A stretch of 64,000 bases of DNA from UBA1181 sp963648205 (lineage in GTDB: Bacteria; Bacteroidota; Bacteroidia; Bacteroidales; Paludibacteraceae). The position numbers and the translations under genes were made by a program. Of this stretch, positions 33,115 through 40,948 are shown in pieces (within the stretch, counting starts at the first letter, position 1; every line of letters starts with the position of its first letter). The notes under the pieces were generated by a model. The model ran no database searches. It was not told the origin of the DNA and worked only from the letters and a program-made list of their open reading frames with translations. The DNA lies in assembly GCA_963648205.1 (NCBI GenBank), contig CAVJCT010000069.1, positions 30,251 through 94,250 of the forward strand, given 5' to 3'.

Positions 33115-33981
33115 TTATGGTACAACATTCATTTCTATTTTCTGCTTCAACTGCTCCATCAACCATTTTGGTGTGGAGGTCGCCCCGCAAATTCCTACCG
33201 ATTGAACGCCTGTCAACACTGTGAAATCCAACTCGTCCAAATCGGATATCATATAGATATTGGAATTCACTTTCCGACATTCGTCAAACAGCACCTTGCC
33301 ATTCGAACTCTCCTTTCCACTCACGAAAAGGACTAACTCATGTTTCGATGCAAAGTCCACAATCTTCGGAATTCGATTTGCCACCTGACGACAGATCGTA
33401 TCATTGAACTCGAGTTCACAACCTGGCTGCATTCGTTTTTCTATCTCCTGACGAATGCGGTTGAAACCTTCGATCGACTTTGTCGTCTGCGAGAACAGTC
33501 GAATATTCTTCGAATAATCAATCTTTGAAAGATCTTCTAATTTGCCGATCACTATAGCATGCCCCTCCGTCTGTCCTACCAAACCATTCACCTCGGCGTG
33601 CGCTTCCTTGCCATAAATCACAATCTGCGTACGTTCTCTGTCTGATTCTAAGTACGCTTTTCGAATCCGCTTTTGCAGATTCAAAACCACAGGACAAGTG
33701 GCATCTATTATCGTTATCTCATTCTTCTCCGCCTGCTGATAGGTGGTCGGTGGCTCTCCATGCGCACGGAACAAAACTCGTCCGCCATGCAACTGGTTGA
33801 ATCCTTCACGGTCTATCGTTATCAAGCCCTTCGACTCTAAACGACCCACCTCCATACTGTTATGCACAATCGCACCTAAACAATACAAACGGCTCGACTT
33901 CGAGAGTTCCTCCTCTGCCTTCGTGATGGCTGTAACCACACCAAAGCAAAATCCAGAGTTCTTATCTATCTCTACTATCAT
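33115..33981 (-). CDS. ispH: 4-hydroxy-3-methylbut-2-enyl diphosphate reductase
   Basis: Last enzyme of the non-mevalonate isoprenoid pathway, making IPP and DMAPP; 288 aa, cytoplasmic [4Fe-4S] protein. The three cluster cysteines are C12 (NSGFCFGV), C96 (IDATCPVV) and C197 (NDTICRQ). Also seen are FRAHGEPP (His), QTTKSIEGF and GICGATSTPKWLMEQ. It is the third gene of the porQ-cmk-ispH-pfkA series. Confidence 0.96.
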   Translation of the reverse strand: MIVEIDKNSGFCFGVVTAITKAEEELSKSSRLYCLGAIVHNSMEVGRLESKGLITIDREGFNQLHGGRVLFRAHGEPPTTYQQAEKNEITIIDATCPVVLNLQKRIRKAYLESDRERTQIVIYGKEAHAEVNGLVGQTEGHAIVIGKLEDLSKIDYSKNIRLFSQTTKSIEGFNRIRQEIEKRMQPGCELEFNDTICRQVANRIPKIVDFASKHELVLFVSGKESSNGKVLFDECRKVNSNIYMISDLDELDFTVLTGVQSVGICGATSTPKWLMEQLKQKIEMNVVP

Positions 33982-34049
33982 CGCGGAATCTCTCCATCTA
34001 TCGTCTCTTCCAACCTCCTTCGATGAGATTATTCGAGACTTCTATTTTT

Positions 34050-34736
34050 TTATTTCGTTCTCTCTTTGAAACGCTCCATCAACCACTCATTCTGCTGTGG
34101 AATCGTCATCTCACTGTTATCCAATACAATGGCATCCTCTGCTTGGCGTAGCGGACTCTCCTTGCGGTTCTGGTCTAAATAATCACGCTGTTTCACGTTC
34201 TCCAGAATCTCCTCCATCGTTACCTTGTCGCCCTTCGCCGTCAACTCTGCATATCTGCGTTGCGCACGAACCCCAGGCGAAGCAGTAACGAAAATCTTCA
34301 ACTCCGCATCCGGGAAAACAACCGTACCAATGTCGCGACCATCCATCACCACACCTCTATCCACACTGTATGATTGCTGTTGTGCCACCATCGCCTTTCT
34401 GACAAACCCGATGGCACTCACCACACTCACCACGTTAGACACACGCAACGAACGAATCTCCTCTTCTACATTCTCACCATTCAGATAGGTTTCATTGCGC
34501 TTCTTATCCGCATTATATTGGAATGATATTTTTATATCTGGCAATGCGACTCTGAGCTTCTCCTCATCCACCACATTGTCTTTCACTAAATCATTTCGAA
34601 GACAATAAAGGGTAACAGAACGATACATCGCACCCGTGTCGACATACGCATAACCCACCGCCTTAGCAAGGTCTTTTGCCAACGTACTCTTTCCACAGGA
34701 TGAAAATCCATCTATCGCTACAATTATCTTTTTCAT
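34050..34736 (-). CDS. cmk: Cytidylate kinase
   Basis: CMP/dCMP kinase of 228 aa. P-loop DGFSSCGKST (9-18), VDTGAMYRSVT (CMP-binding region), DGRDIGTVVFPDAELKIF and the lid segment AQRRYAEL with KQRDYLDQNRKESPL are all present. It is 34 bases downstream of porQ and 68 bases upstream of ispH. The porQ-cmk-ispH order is one I recall from Porphyromonas, which supports the Bacteroidales assignment. Confidence 0.95.
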   Translation of the reverse strand: MKKIIVAIDGFSSCGKSTLAKDLAKAVGYAYVDTGAMYRSVTLYCLRNDLVKDNVVDEEKLRVALPDIKISFQYNADKKRNETYLNGENVEEEIRSLRVSNVVSVVSAIGFVRKAMVAQQQSYSVDRGVVMDGRDIGTVVFPDAELKIFVTASPGVRAQRRYAELTAKGDKVTMEEILENVKQRDYLDQNRKESPLRQAEDAIVLDNSEMTIPQQNEWLMERFKERTK

Positions 34737-34770
34737 CTTCTATATATAATTTAATTTTTGATCTTAATTT

Positions 34771-35883
34771 TTAATCTATCGAATTGACACTCTCCACAAC
34801 CTTGGCGGTAGTCTGCTCCTCCTCTTTCTGACTCTTTCGTTCACTCTTTTCCTTGAACGAATCAATATTGGTGGACAAAGAAAGCGTGAATGTTCCACCC
34901 GACGGAGCATACTGAGCGTAGGCTGCATCTAAGTTGAACTTGTAGACTTTAAAGCCAGCACCAAACGAGAAGCCGTTGATTCCTCTCGCATTGGAAAGTT
35001 GATATTCTCTGTTCCGACGATGGTTGTAACCCGCATCGATATGGAAATATTTTGAGAAGAGAATCTCCACACCAAAAACGACATGTCTGAAGAACATATC
35101 CGCACCATTGATATCCTTCACCTCACCAGTAGTAGCATCTGCCACACGGGTGTAATCAAGATTCCAATCGTTGAGGTGATCGTAGGTTACAGAAAAGCGG
35201 AACGGAGCGTGCATCAACCGTTTTGAGATACCGATCTGCATGTTCCACGGCAGACGTTCCGTATCTTGGTCTTCGTAATAACTTGAGAAACGAAATCCGA
35301 AATTGCGAACCACGAAACCTGCGCACAATCCGAGTTCCTCATTATTATAGTTCATACCGACATCGAAGCCCAATCCGACACTCGTATACGAACTGATATG
35401 AGAATAAATCGGTTTCAAAGCCAAACCCACACGAATATGTGCGCCCAAATAGCGAGCGTAGACCAGATTCAGAGCATAGTCGGCAGCCGAGAACTCGCCC
35501 GTGGCGACACCACTTTTGTCGTAGCCTTCCAAATCGCCATACCCCATAAAAAGGAAGTTGACACCGAAATAGTTCAACGTATCTTTCGTGTATGCAAAAG
35601 AGAACATTCCGCCGTTAGCGTCGGCAAGGTAGTTGACATACGTAGCGGAGAGCGACTTAGTCATCGCACTCGTAAACAGAGATGGGTTATTGTAGATTTG
35701 CCCAGCATGGTCGGCACTCATCGTGATATTTTCGCCGCCCACGCCAGCCAATTTTGCCGAATAAGGAAGATTCAAGAATCGATAAGTACCCTTGCCCGTC
35801 TCGCCCCAAAGCAAACACGGGAGAGATAGCAAGAAAAAACATATTAGCGTTTTGAACCTATTGTTAAGCATATTTTCGTTCAT
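34771..35883 (-). CDS. porQ: PorQ, type IX secretion outer-membrane protein
   Basis: Beta-barrel-type outer-membrane protein of about 370 aa. After a signal peptide (LICFFLLSLPCLLWG) the mature part begins GKGTYRFLNLPYSAKLAGVGG, followed by ADHAGQIYNNPSLF, the N-terminal signature shared by PorQ/PorV-like FadL-type barrels. Alternating aromatic and glycine-rich beta strands continue to FNLDAAYAQYAPSGGTFTLSLS; a short charged tail ends the protein. PorQ is part of the T9SS attachment complex with PorU, PorV and PorZ. ATG codons at 35883 and 35871 are both plausible. It heads a seven-gene minus-strand run. Confidence 0.88.
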   Translation of the reverse strand: MNENMLNNRFKTLICFFLLSLPCLLWGETGKGTYRFLNLPYSAKLAGVGGENITMSADHAGQIYNNPSLFTSAMTKSLSATYVNYLADANGGMFSFAYTKDTLNYFGVNFLFMGYGDLEGYDKSGVATGEFSAADYALNLVYARYLGAHIRVGLALKPIYSHISSYTSVGLGFDVGMNYNNEELGLCAGFVVRNFGFRFSSYYEDQDTERLPWNMQIGISKRLMHAPFRFSVTYDHLNDWNLDYTRVADATTGEVKDINGADMFFRHVVFGVEILFSKYFHIDAGYNHRRNREYQLSNARGINGFSFGAGFKVYKFNLDAAYAQYAPSGGTFTLSLSTNIDSFKEKSERKSQKEEEQTTAKVVESVNSID

Positions 35884-35971
35884 TACATGCACCTTTTCTC
35901 GCCACGGCAAAACCCAGTGAACTTGTTTTTTGCTCGTCTGGCTTAACGAAAAGGTCAACACATTCTCGGTT

Positions 35972-35979
35972 CAAATATA
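35972..35979 (-). promoter_or_regulatory. porQ operon promoter, -7 element
   Basis: Minus-strand TATATTTG matches TAnnTTTG. The leader to the chosen start is about 80 nt. Confidence 0.5.
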
Positions 35980-36084
35980 CTAAAATTTTCTGGGAGAAAG
36001 AGAGATTCTGGAGGGATAAATTTTTGGTGTTACGAAAGTAGTGGTGAGATTGCAGAAGTTAAGGAACAGTTCAGAAAAAATCCT

Positions 36085-36092
36085 TAACTTTG
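36085..36092 (+). promoter_or_regulatory. -7 element with no downstream gene
   Basis: TAACTTTG matches TAnnTTTG. The plus-strand DNA behind it, up to the 3' end of rlmH, has no reading frame but rich secondary structure. Confidence 0.5.
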
Positions 36093-36096
36093 CGAT

Positions 36097-36257
36097 ATCT
36101 CGGTGTTCTGTTTTCACCGATATACGAAGATTATAACCCACCGCGTACGATGATACAACTATATGTTGGGTTTAGATACTTTTAAAGAACATTAAATAGG
36201 TATCAAGAACTTCTACACAAATTTGAATTGGTCAAAGGACTATACCTTATAAGAGAT
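36097..36257 (+). ncRNA. Candidate structured RNA, about 160 nt (possibly 6S-like)
   Basis: The sequence after the -7 box folds into a strong hairpin (ATATC-GGTG at 36095-36105 with CACC-GATAT at 36115-36123), a second stem (AACCCA 36135-36140 with TGGGTT 36167-36172) and long-range stems AGGTAT (36198-36203) with ATACCT (36242-36247) and ATCTC (36097-36101) with GAGAT (36253-36257). The length and end-to-end pairing recall 6S RNA, but I cannot confirm the family. No T-run terminator is seen. It is convergent to rlmH. The rest of the porQ-rlmH gap shows nothing else. Confidence 0.45.
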
Positions 36258-36259
36258 TA

Positions 36260-36733
36260 TCACTCATGATGATACGGTTCTCCCTTCAAAATCGTCATCG
36301 CACGGTACAACTGCTCCACAAATATGAGACGAACCATTTGGTGGGAAAAGGTCATTTTCGACAAGGATACCTTGCCATTGGCACGGGCATAAACCTCGGG
36401 GGAAAAACCATAGGGTCCGCCAATCACAAACACTAAACGCTTGATTCCTGAAAGGGTTTTCTTCTCTATATAGGATGAAAATTTCATCGACGTGAACTCT
36501 TCTCCTTTGTCATCCAACAGCACGACTTCATCGCCCTCTTGGAATGACTTTAAGAGCATCTCGCCCTCCTTCTTTTTCTGCTCGTCCTCCGTTAAATTCT
36601 TCGTATTCTTAATGTCGGGCAACTCCTCTATCTCGAACGGAATATAAAATTTGAGACGCTTTTGATAGTCGGAAATAGCATTTTTAAAATTTAAATTATT
36701 AGTTTTGCCGGCGGCTGTTAATATGACCTTCAT
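36260..36733 (-). CDS. rlmH: 23S rRNA (pseudouridine1915-N3)-methyltransferase RlmH
   Basis: SPOUT-class methyltransferase of 157 aa that modifies pseudouridine 1915 in helix 69 of 23S rRNA on assembled 70S ribosomes. It begins MKVILTAAGKT and ends with the family signature LSKMTFSHQMVRLIFVEQLYRA then GEPYHHE; FVIGGPYGFS is the SAM-binding knot segment. The reading frame continues upstream without homology; the ATG at 36733 matches the family length and lies 18 bases from a -7 box. It is divergent from nadC. Confidence 0.95.
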   Translation of the reverse strand: MKVILTAAGKTNNLNFKNAISDYQKRLKFYIPFEIEELPDIKNTKNLTEDEQKKKEGEMLLKSFQEGDEVVLLDDKGEEFTSMKFSSYIEKKTLSGIKRLVFVIGGPYGFSPEVYARANGKVSLSKMTFSHQMVRLIFVEQLYRAMTILKGEPYHHE

Positions 36734-36750
36734 AATGGAATATTTTACGG

Positions 36751-36758
36751 CAAAAATA
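36751..36758 (-). promoter_or_regulatory. rlmH promoter, -7 element
   Basis: Minus-strand TATTTTTG matches TAnnTTTG and supports the short form of RlmH. Confidence 0.5.
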
Positions 36759-36785
36759 AAAAGAAAAACAGAAAAATTCTCAAAT

Positions 36786-37637
36786 ATGAAGACCGAGAAC
36801 GAACTTATCGAAGACCTTCTCAATCTGGCTTTTGCTGAAGATATTGGAGATGGCGACCATACTACTTTATGTTGTATTCCTGCCGACAAAATCGGTAAAG
36901 CACAATTGCTTATCAAAGAGGATGGCATCCTCGCAGGTGTAGAAATTGCCAAGAAAGTGTTCCACAAATTCGACCCTGATATGAAAGTCGAAGTCTTGAT
37001 TCAAGATGGAACTCCAGTGAAGAAAGGCGACATCGCTTTCTATGTTACTGGCAAAGAGCAATCTCTCCTTCAAACGGAGCGCACCGTTCTCAATATTATG
37101 CAGAGAATGAGCGGTATTGCCACTCAAACGAATCGCTACGCTAAGCAGTTGGAAGGCTTGCACACGAAAGTACTCGACACCCGTAAAACGACTCCTGGAT
37201 TGCGTATTCTCGAGAAGCAAGCAGTAAAGATCGGTGGCGGTTGCAACCACAGAATCGGTCTCTTCGACATGATTCTTTTGAAGGATAACCACGTTGACTT
37301 TGCTGGGGGTATCAAGAACGCTATCACCAAGGCAAAAGACTACTTGAAAAAGAATAAAAAAGACCTCAAAATCGAAATCGAAGTGCGCAACTTCGATGAG
37401 TTGGAAGAGGTGATGCAAGTGGGCGGTGTTGACCGTATCATGCTCGACAATTTCAATGTCGCAGACACGAAAGAGGCAGTAAAACGTATTGCAGGCAAAT
37501 ACGAGACGGAATCGTCTGGCGGTATCACTTTCGACACACTCCGCTCTTACGCTGAATGCGGTGTCGACTACATCTCTGTGGGCGCGCTTACCCACTCTGT
37601 CAAAGGTTTGGACATGAGTTTGAAAGCCGTAAAATGA
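36786..37637 (+). CDS. nadC: Nicotinate-nucleotide diphosphorylase (carboxylating)
   Basis: Quinolinate phosphoribosyltransferase, third enzyme of de novo NAD synthesis, 283 aa. It has FAEDIGDGDHTT, TERTVLNIMQRMSGIAT, the PRPP/quinolinate-binding DTRKTTPGLR and KIGGGCNHRIGLFDMILLKDNH, and GVDYISVGALTHS near the end. The frame is open 27 codons further upstream, through the rlmH promoter region; the ATG at 36786 fits the family. Its stop overlaps the start of the endonuclease gene (ATGA). Confidence 0.95.
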   Translation: MKTENELIEDLLNLAFAEDIGDGDHTTLCCIPADKIGKAQLLIKEDGILAGVEIAKKVFHKFDPDMKVEVLIQDGTPVKKGDIAFYVTGKEQSLLQTERTVLNIMQRMSGIATQTNRYAKQLEGLHTKVLDTRKTTPGLRILEKQAVKIGGGCNHRIGLFDMILLKDNHVDFAGGIKNAITKAKDYLKKNKKDLKIEIEVRNFDELEEVMQVGGVDRIMLDNFNVADTKEAVKRIAGKYETESSGGITFDTLRSYAECGVDYISVGALTHSVKGLDMSLKAVK

Positions 37638-38551
37638 GGAATTTTCTTCCAATCTCATTAGTCTCTCTCGCCCTTCTTTGCGGTAGTTGCAGCAGGGGCG
37701 AGGTTTCTCAATCAAAGTCCGACACAGTTGAGTCTTCTTTTTATCAGGCTCCAACTGCATCGGGGCAAAAGTCTGTGTCTACAAGCGAAGACAAAAAAAG
37801 TGTTTCCAATGATGATACAGACGATAAAGGAGACGCTATCTTCAGTCACACCACTAATAAAGGTACGCTCTACCGCCACGAAAACTACTCGTTCTCCTAT
37901 TCTGAGGAAGACGAGCAAGCTGAATGGGTGGCATACGAACTGACCAAAGAGGAGACTTACGGCAAACAAGAGAGAAAAGAGAAATTTGTATCCGACCCTA
38001 TTGTCGTTACTGAATCCTCTCATCCTTACGAATATCGAAACAGCGGCTACACCCGAGGTCACCTCGCACCTGCTGGCGATATGAAATTTGATGAGACTGC
38101 CATGGCAGAGTGTTTCTACACCAGCAACATCTCACCTCAGACGAGGGAGTTCAACGCTGGGATATGGAACGACCTTGAGATGAAAACTCGCAACTGGGCT
38201 CGCAAATACAAAAAAGTCTATGTCATCACAGGTCCGATTCTAACAGACAAAGGTCTCAAGAAGATGGACTACGAAAATAACCGTGGGAAAAAGGAAAAGA
38301 GTGATATCACGATTCCAAAACGTTTCTACAAAATCATCTACGATTTCTCGTACGCTGGCAAAGAAAAAATGATTGCCTTTATCATCTCGCAAGATGCGGA
38401 AGGCGACCTTGCCGACTATGTAACAACCGTTGATGAGGTAGAAGAAGCCACAGGCTTAGACTTTTTCACAAACCTCTCTAAATCAGAGCAAAACGAACTT
38501 GAAAGTTCATCTGATTTAAGCAAATGGGCAAAATCACAATCTGCCTACTAA
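37634..38551 (+). CDS. DNA/RNA non-specific endonuclease, lipoprotein
   Basis: Secreted nuclease of 305 aa with a lipobox (SLALLCGSC, Cys about 19), a low-complexity Ser/Asp linker (20-70) and an NUC/EndoG-type beta-beta-alpha-metal domain (about 80-290). The catalytic motif reads YTRGHLAPAGDM with H143; the usual Asp of DRGH is Thr here. The metal ligand Asn lies in FNAGIWNDLE (N174). It probably degrades external nucleic acid at the cell surface for nutrition. It starts within the nadC stop codon, so the two are translationally coupled, although no metabolic link is obvious beyond nucleotide supply. Confidence 0.88.
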   Translation: MRNFLPISLVSLALLCGSCSRGEVSQSKSDTVESSFYQAPTASGQKSVSTSEDKKSVSNDDTDDKGDAIFSHTTNKGTLYRHENYSFSYSEEDEQAEWVAYELTKEETYGKQERKEKFVSDPIVVTESSHPYEYRNSGYTRGHLAPAGDMKFDETAMAECFYTSNISPQTREFNAGIWNDLEMKTRNWARKYKKVYVITGPILTDKGLKKMDYENNRGKKEKSDITIPKRFYKIIYDFSYAGKEKMIAFIISQDAEGDLADYVTTVDEVEEATGLDFFTNLSKSEQNELESSSDLSKWAKSQSAY

Positions 38552-38579
38552 TTCATTTTGAAGAAATAAGAAAAATAAT

Positions 38580-39482
38580 ATGAAAGCATTTGTATTTCCA
38601 GGTCAAGGTTCCCAATTCACGGGAATGGCAAAAGACCTATATGAGAAGAACGCAACAGCCAAAGATTTGTTAGAGAAAGCCAACGACATTCTCGGATTCC
38701 GCATCACTGACGTGATGTTTGAGGGTTCAGCAGAGGACTTGAAACAAACAAAGGTTACTCAACCTGCTGTGTTCCTCCACTCCGTACTCTTAGCTAAATG
38801 TATGGGCGATGCCTTCCAACCTGATATGGTGGCAGGTCACTCTTTAGGTGAGTTCTCTGCATTGGTTGCATCAGGCGCAATGAGTTTTGAAGACGGACTC
38901 ATTCTCGTTTCTAAACGTGCTATGGCAATGCAGAAAGCCTGCGAGATGCAACCTTCTACAATGGCTGCCATCCTCGGTTTGCCAGACGAGAAAGTTGAAG
39001 AGGTTTGTGCCTCTATCACAGACGATGTCGTAGTGCCAGCCAACTACAACTGTCCTGGTCAATTGGTTATTTCAGGTACGATTCCAGCCATCGACCGTGC
39101 TTGCGAAATGCTCACAGCCGCTGGTGCTCGTCGTGCTTTGAAATTGGTGGTTGGTGGCGCATTCCACTCTCCACTCATGCAACCAGCAAAGGTTGAATTG
39201 GAAGCAGCAATCAAGGCAACCAAGTTCCAAAGTCCTAAATGCCCTGTCTTCCAAAATGTTACGACCCAAGGCGAAACAGACCCTGAAGTCATCAAGACCA
39301 ACTTGATCAAGCAGTTGACTGCTCCTGTAAAATGGACACAGTCTGTTAAGAATATGGTTGCTGCAGGTGCAGACAGTTTCACAGAAGTCGGACCAGGTGC
39401 TGTTCTTCAAGGTATGATCAAAAAAATCGCCAAAGAAGTTGATAAAGAGCTCACTATCAACGGAGTAAACGCTATCGACTAA
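38580..39482 (+). CDS. fabD: Malonyl-CoA:ACP acyltransferase FabD
   Basis: Transfers malonyl from CoA to acyl carrier protein at the start of fatty-acid elongation; 300 aa, cytoplasmic. GQGSQFTGMAKDLYE (9-23), the nucleophile S88 in AGHSLGEFSAL, the catalytic His196 in GGAFHSPLM and EVGPGAVLQGMIKK are all present. It is followed by a terminator and then thiD. Confidence 0.96.
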   Translation: MKAFVFPGQGSQFTGMAKDLYEKNATAKDLLEKANDILGFRITDVMFEGSAEDLKQTKVTQPAVFLHSVLLAKCMGDAFQPDMVAGHSLGEFSALVASGAMSFEDGLILVSKRAMAMQKACEMQPSTMAAILGLPDEKVEEVCASITDDVVVPANYNCPGQLVISGTIPAIDRACEMLTAAGARRALKLVVGGAFHSPLMQPAKVELEAAIKATKFQSPKCPVFQNVTTQGETDPEVIKTNLIKQLTAPVKWTQSVKNMVAAGADSFTEVGPGAVLQGMIKKIAKEVDKELTINGVNAID

Positions 39483-39501
39483 TAGACTTTATCTATACCA
39501 T

Positions 39502-39540
39502 AGATGAGGCGAAGCTAATAGTTTCGCCTCGTCTCTTTTA
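39502..39540 (+). terminator. fabD terminator
   Basis: A stem of about 12 pairs centred on GAGGCGAA (39506-39513) and TTCGCCTC (39523-39530) is followed by CTCTTTT. Confidence 0.65.
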
Positions 39541-39569
39541 TAAACCATTCATATTCAACGATATAGACT

Positions 39570-40385
39570 ATGGAACAGAACAAGACGTACAAACGAGTAT
39601 TGAGCATCGCGGGCAGCGACTCAGGCGGAGGAGCAGGCATACAAGCCGACATCAAGACCATCTCTGCCTGTGGATGTTTCGCCACCACTGCCATCACTGC
39701 TGTAACCGTGCAGAACACTTTAGGTGTGGAGAGTGTCTTCGGCTTACCAATAGAGAACATAGAAGGTCAGATAAACGCCGTTTTAAGCGACATTGGCACC
39801 GACAGCATCAAAATCGGCATGTTGCACTCTGCCGAAATTGTTCGTTGCGTGGCAAAGATGATTCAGAAATATGACATCAAAAACGTTGTGTTAGACCCAG
39901 TTATGGTTTCCACTTCTGGACATAAACTCATCACCGACGATGCCATTTCCGTGCTTAGCGAAGTGTTAGCCCCCTTGGCAGCCATCATCACTCCCAACAT
40001 TCCCGAAGCAGAGATTTTAATCGGAGAGAAAATCAACAAAAACAGTGAACTGCCAACCATCGCCCAACGATTAGCGGAGAAATATCACACCTCCATCTAT
40101 CTCAAAGCAGGACATCTCACAGAAGACAAACTCACCGACATCTTCTACAATTATAAAACGAAAAGCGTCAGTGAATTGACCTCTCAAAGGCTTTACACGC
40201 CAAACACACACGGCACAGGTTGCACCCTTTCCTCTGCCTTAGCTTCAGGATTAGCCTTGGGGAAAACGATGGAAGAAACGGCACAATTCGCCCACGACTA
40301 CCTCGCCCAAGCCATCGTTGCAGGCGCAGAATACAAAATTGGAAATGGTCATGGCGGTGTAAAGCATTTTTGGAAATTCTGGTAA
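39570..40385 (+). CDS. thiD: Hydroxymethylpyrimidine/phosphomethylpyrimidine kinase
   Basis: Ribokinase-fold kinase of 271 aa that phosphorylates HMP and HMP-P in thiamine synthesis. Seen are VLSIAGSDSGGGAGIQADIKT (residues 10-30), NVVLDPVMVSTSGHKL, TPNIPEAEIL, YLKAGH and the catalytic NTHGTGCTLSSALAS with the anion-hole GTGC and Asp-equivalent region. No other thi gene or TPP riboswitch is nearby. Confidence 0.95.
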   Translation: MEQNKTYKRVLSIAGSDSGGGAGIQADIKTISACGCFATTAITAVTVQNTLGVESVFGLPIENIEGQINAVLSDIGTDSIKIGMLHSAEIVRCVAKMIQKYDIKNVVLDPVMVSTSGHKLITDDAISVLSEVLAPLAAIITPNIPEAEILIGEKINKNSELPTIAQRLAEKYHTSIYLKAGHLTEDKLTDIFYNYKTKSVSELTSQRLYTPNTHGTGCTLSSALASGLALGKTMEETAQFAHDYLAQAIVAGAEYKIGNGHGGVKHFWKFW

Positions 40386-40435
40386 AGTCTTTCTCTGATT
40401 TCGGTTGACTCACAACAAAATCAGATAAAGACTTT
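40384..40435. terminator. Long inverted repeat between convergent genes
   Basis: Two 18-base arms (40384-40401 and 40418-40435) pair with one mismatch across a 16-base loop. It lies exactly between thiD and the convergent nuclease-like gene. It lacks a clear T-run beyond CTTT, so it may be a bidirectional terminator or a leftover of an insertion boundary. Sixteen bases of its right arm recur at about 60820. Confidence 0.5.
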
Positions 40436-40456
40436 CGAGCATATTCCTTGAAACGT

Positions 40457-40948
40457 TTACTGGACTATTCCATATTCTTGAGCCTTTTCCTTATTAATCA
40501 CCTTTACGGCAGTATCATCTATTTGCCATAGTTTCAACGTGGATTTCAACTCCCTTTTTAGCGCATTCTGCAGAGGGGGAAGCCATTCTGGCTTGTGACC
40601 GCTGATAATCAAGTATAACTTGTATTTTGCTTTTTTCAAGTCCACACGAAGCAGATTTTCTCCAATCTTTTCTTCTTTATGGCGAAGCAATACTGCGTTA
40701 TATAGCAGGAGAGAGTCGGAAAATTTCTTGCCTATCTCACCAATATAAGCTTTGAAATTTTCCGGAGAGTTGTCTTGTCGGGGTGATGAACTCTTTGCTT
40801 CAAGCAAAAGGATGTCATTGTCCTTTTTCACCAGACATTCACACGCTTTGAATTGCAACGTTGCCAGTAACTTGGATTTCTCTATACGGTATAAGTCTTC
40901 TTTCGGAAAAGAAAATGACATATTGGATTCCTCAAATTCCTCCTTCAT
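40457..40948 (-). CDS. PD-(D/E)XK-nuclease-like partner of the ATPase
   Basis: Soluble protein of 163 aa that I cannot assign to a named family. The segment FKACECLVKKDNDILLLEAKSSS (residues about 33-55) resembles a PD-(D/E)XK nuclease core: a Glu in a helix, then an acidic residue before a beta strand ending in ExK. The rest is helical and Lys-rich, with YKLYLIISGHKPEWLPPL. Its start codon overlaps the ATPase stop (ATGA), so translation is coupled and the two probably form one complex. A defence or toxin-antitoxin role is inference from the architecture. Confidence 0.7.
   Translation of the reverse strand: MKEEFEESNMSFSFPKEDLYRIEKSKLLATLQFKACECLVKKDNDILLLEAKSSSPRQDNSPENFKAYIGEIGKKFSDSLLLYNAVLLRHKEEKIGENLLRVDLKKAKYKLYLIISGHKPEWLPPLQNALKRELKSTLKLWQIDDTAVKVINKEKAQEYGIVQ

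Noticed and set aside
33104..33280. N-terminal extension of PfkA
   Set aside because: Overlaps the ispH coding region and is absent from the family; the ATG at 33103 gives the standard start.
36867..37760. 297-codon open frame opposite nadC
   Set aside because: Antisense shadow of nadC; no motifs and no promoter.
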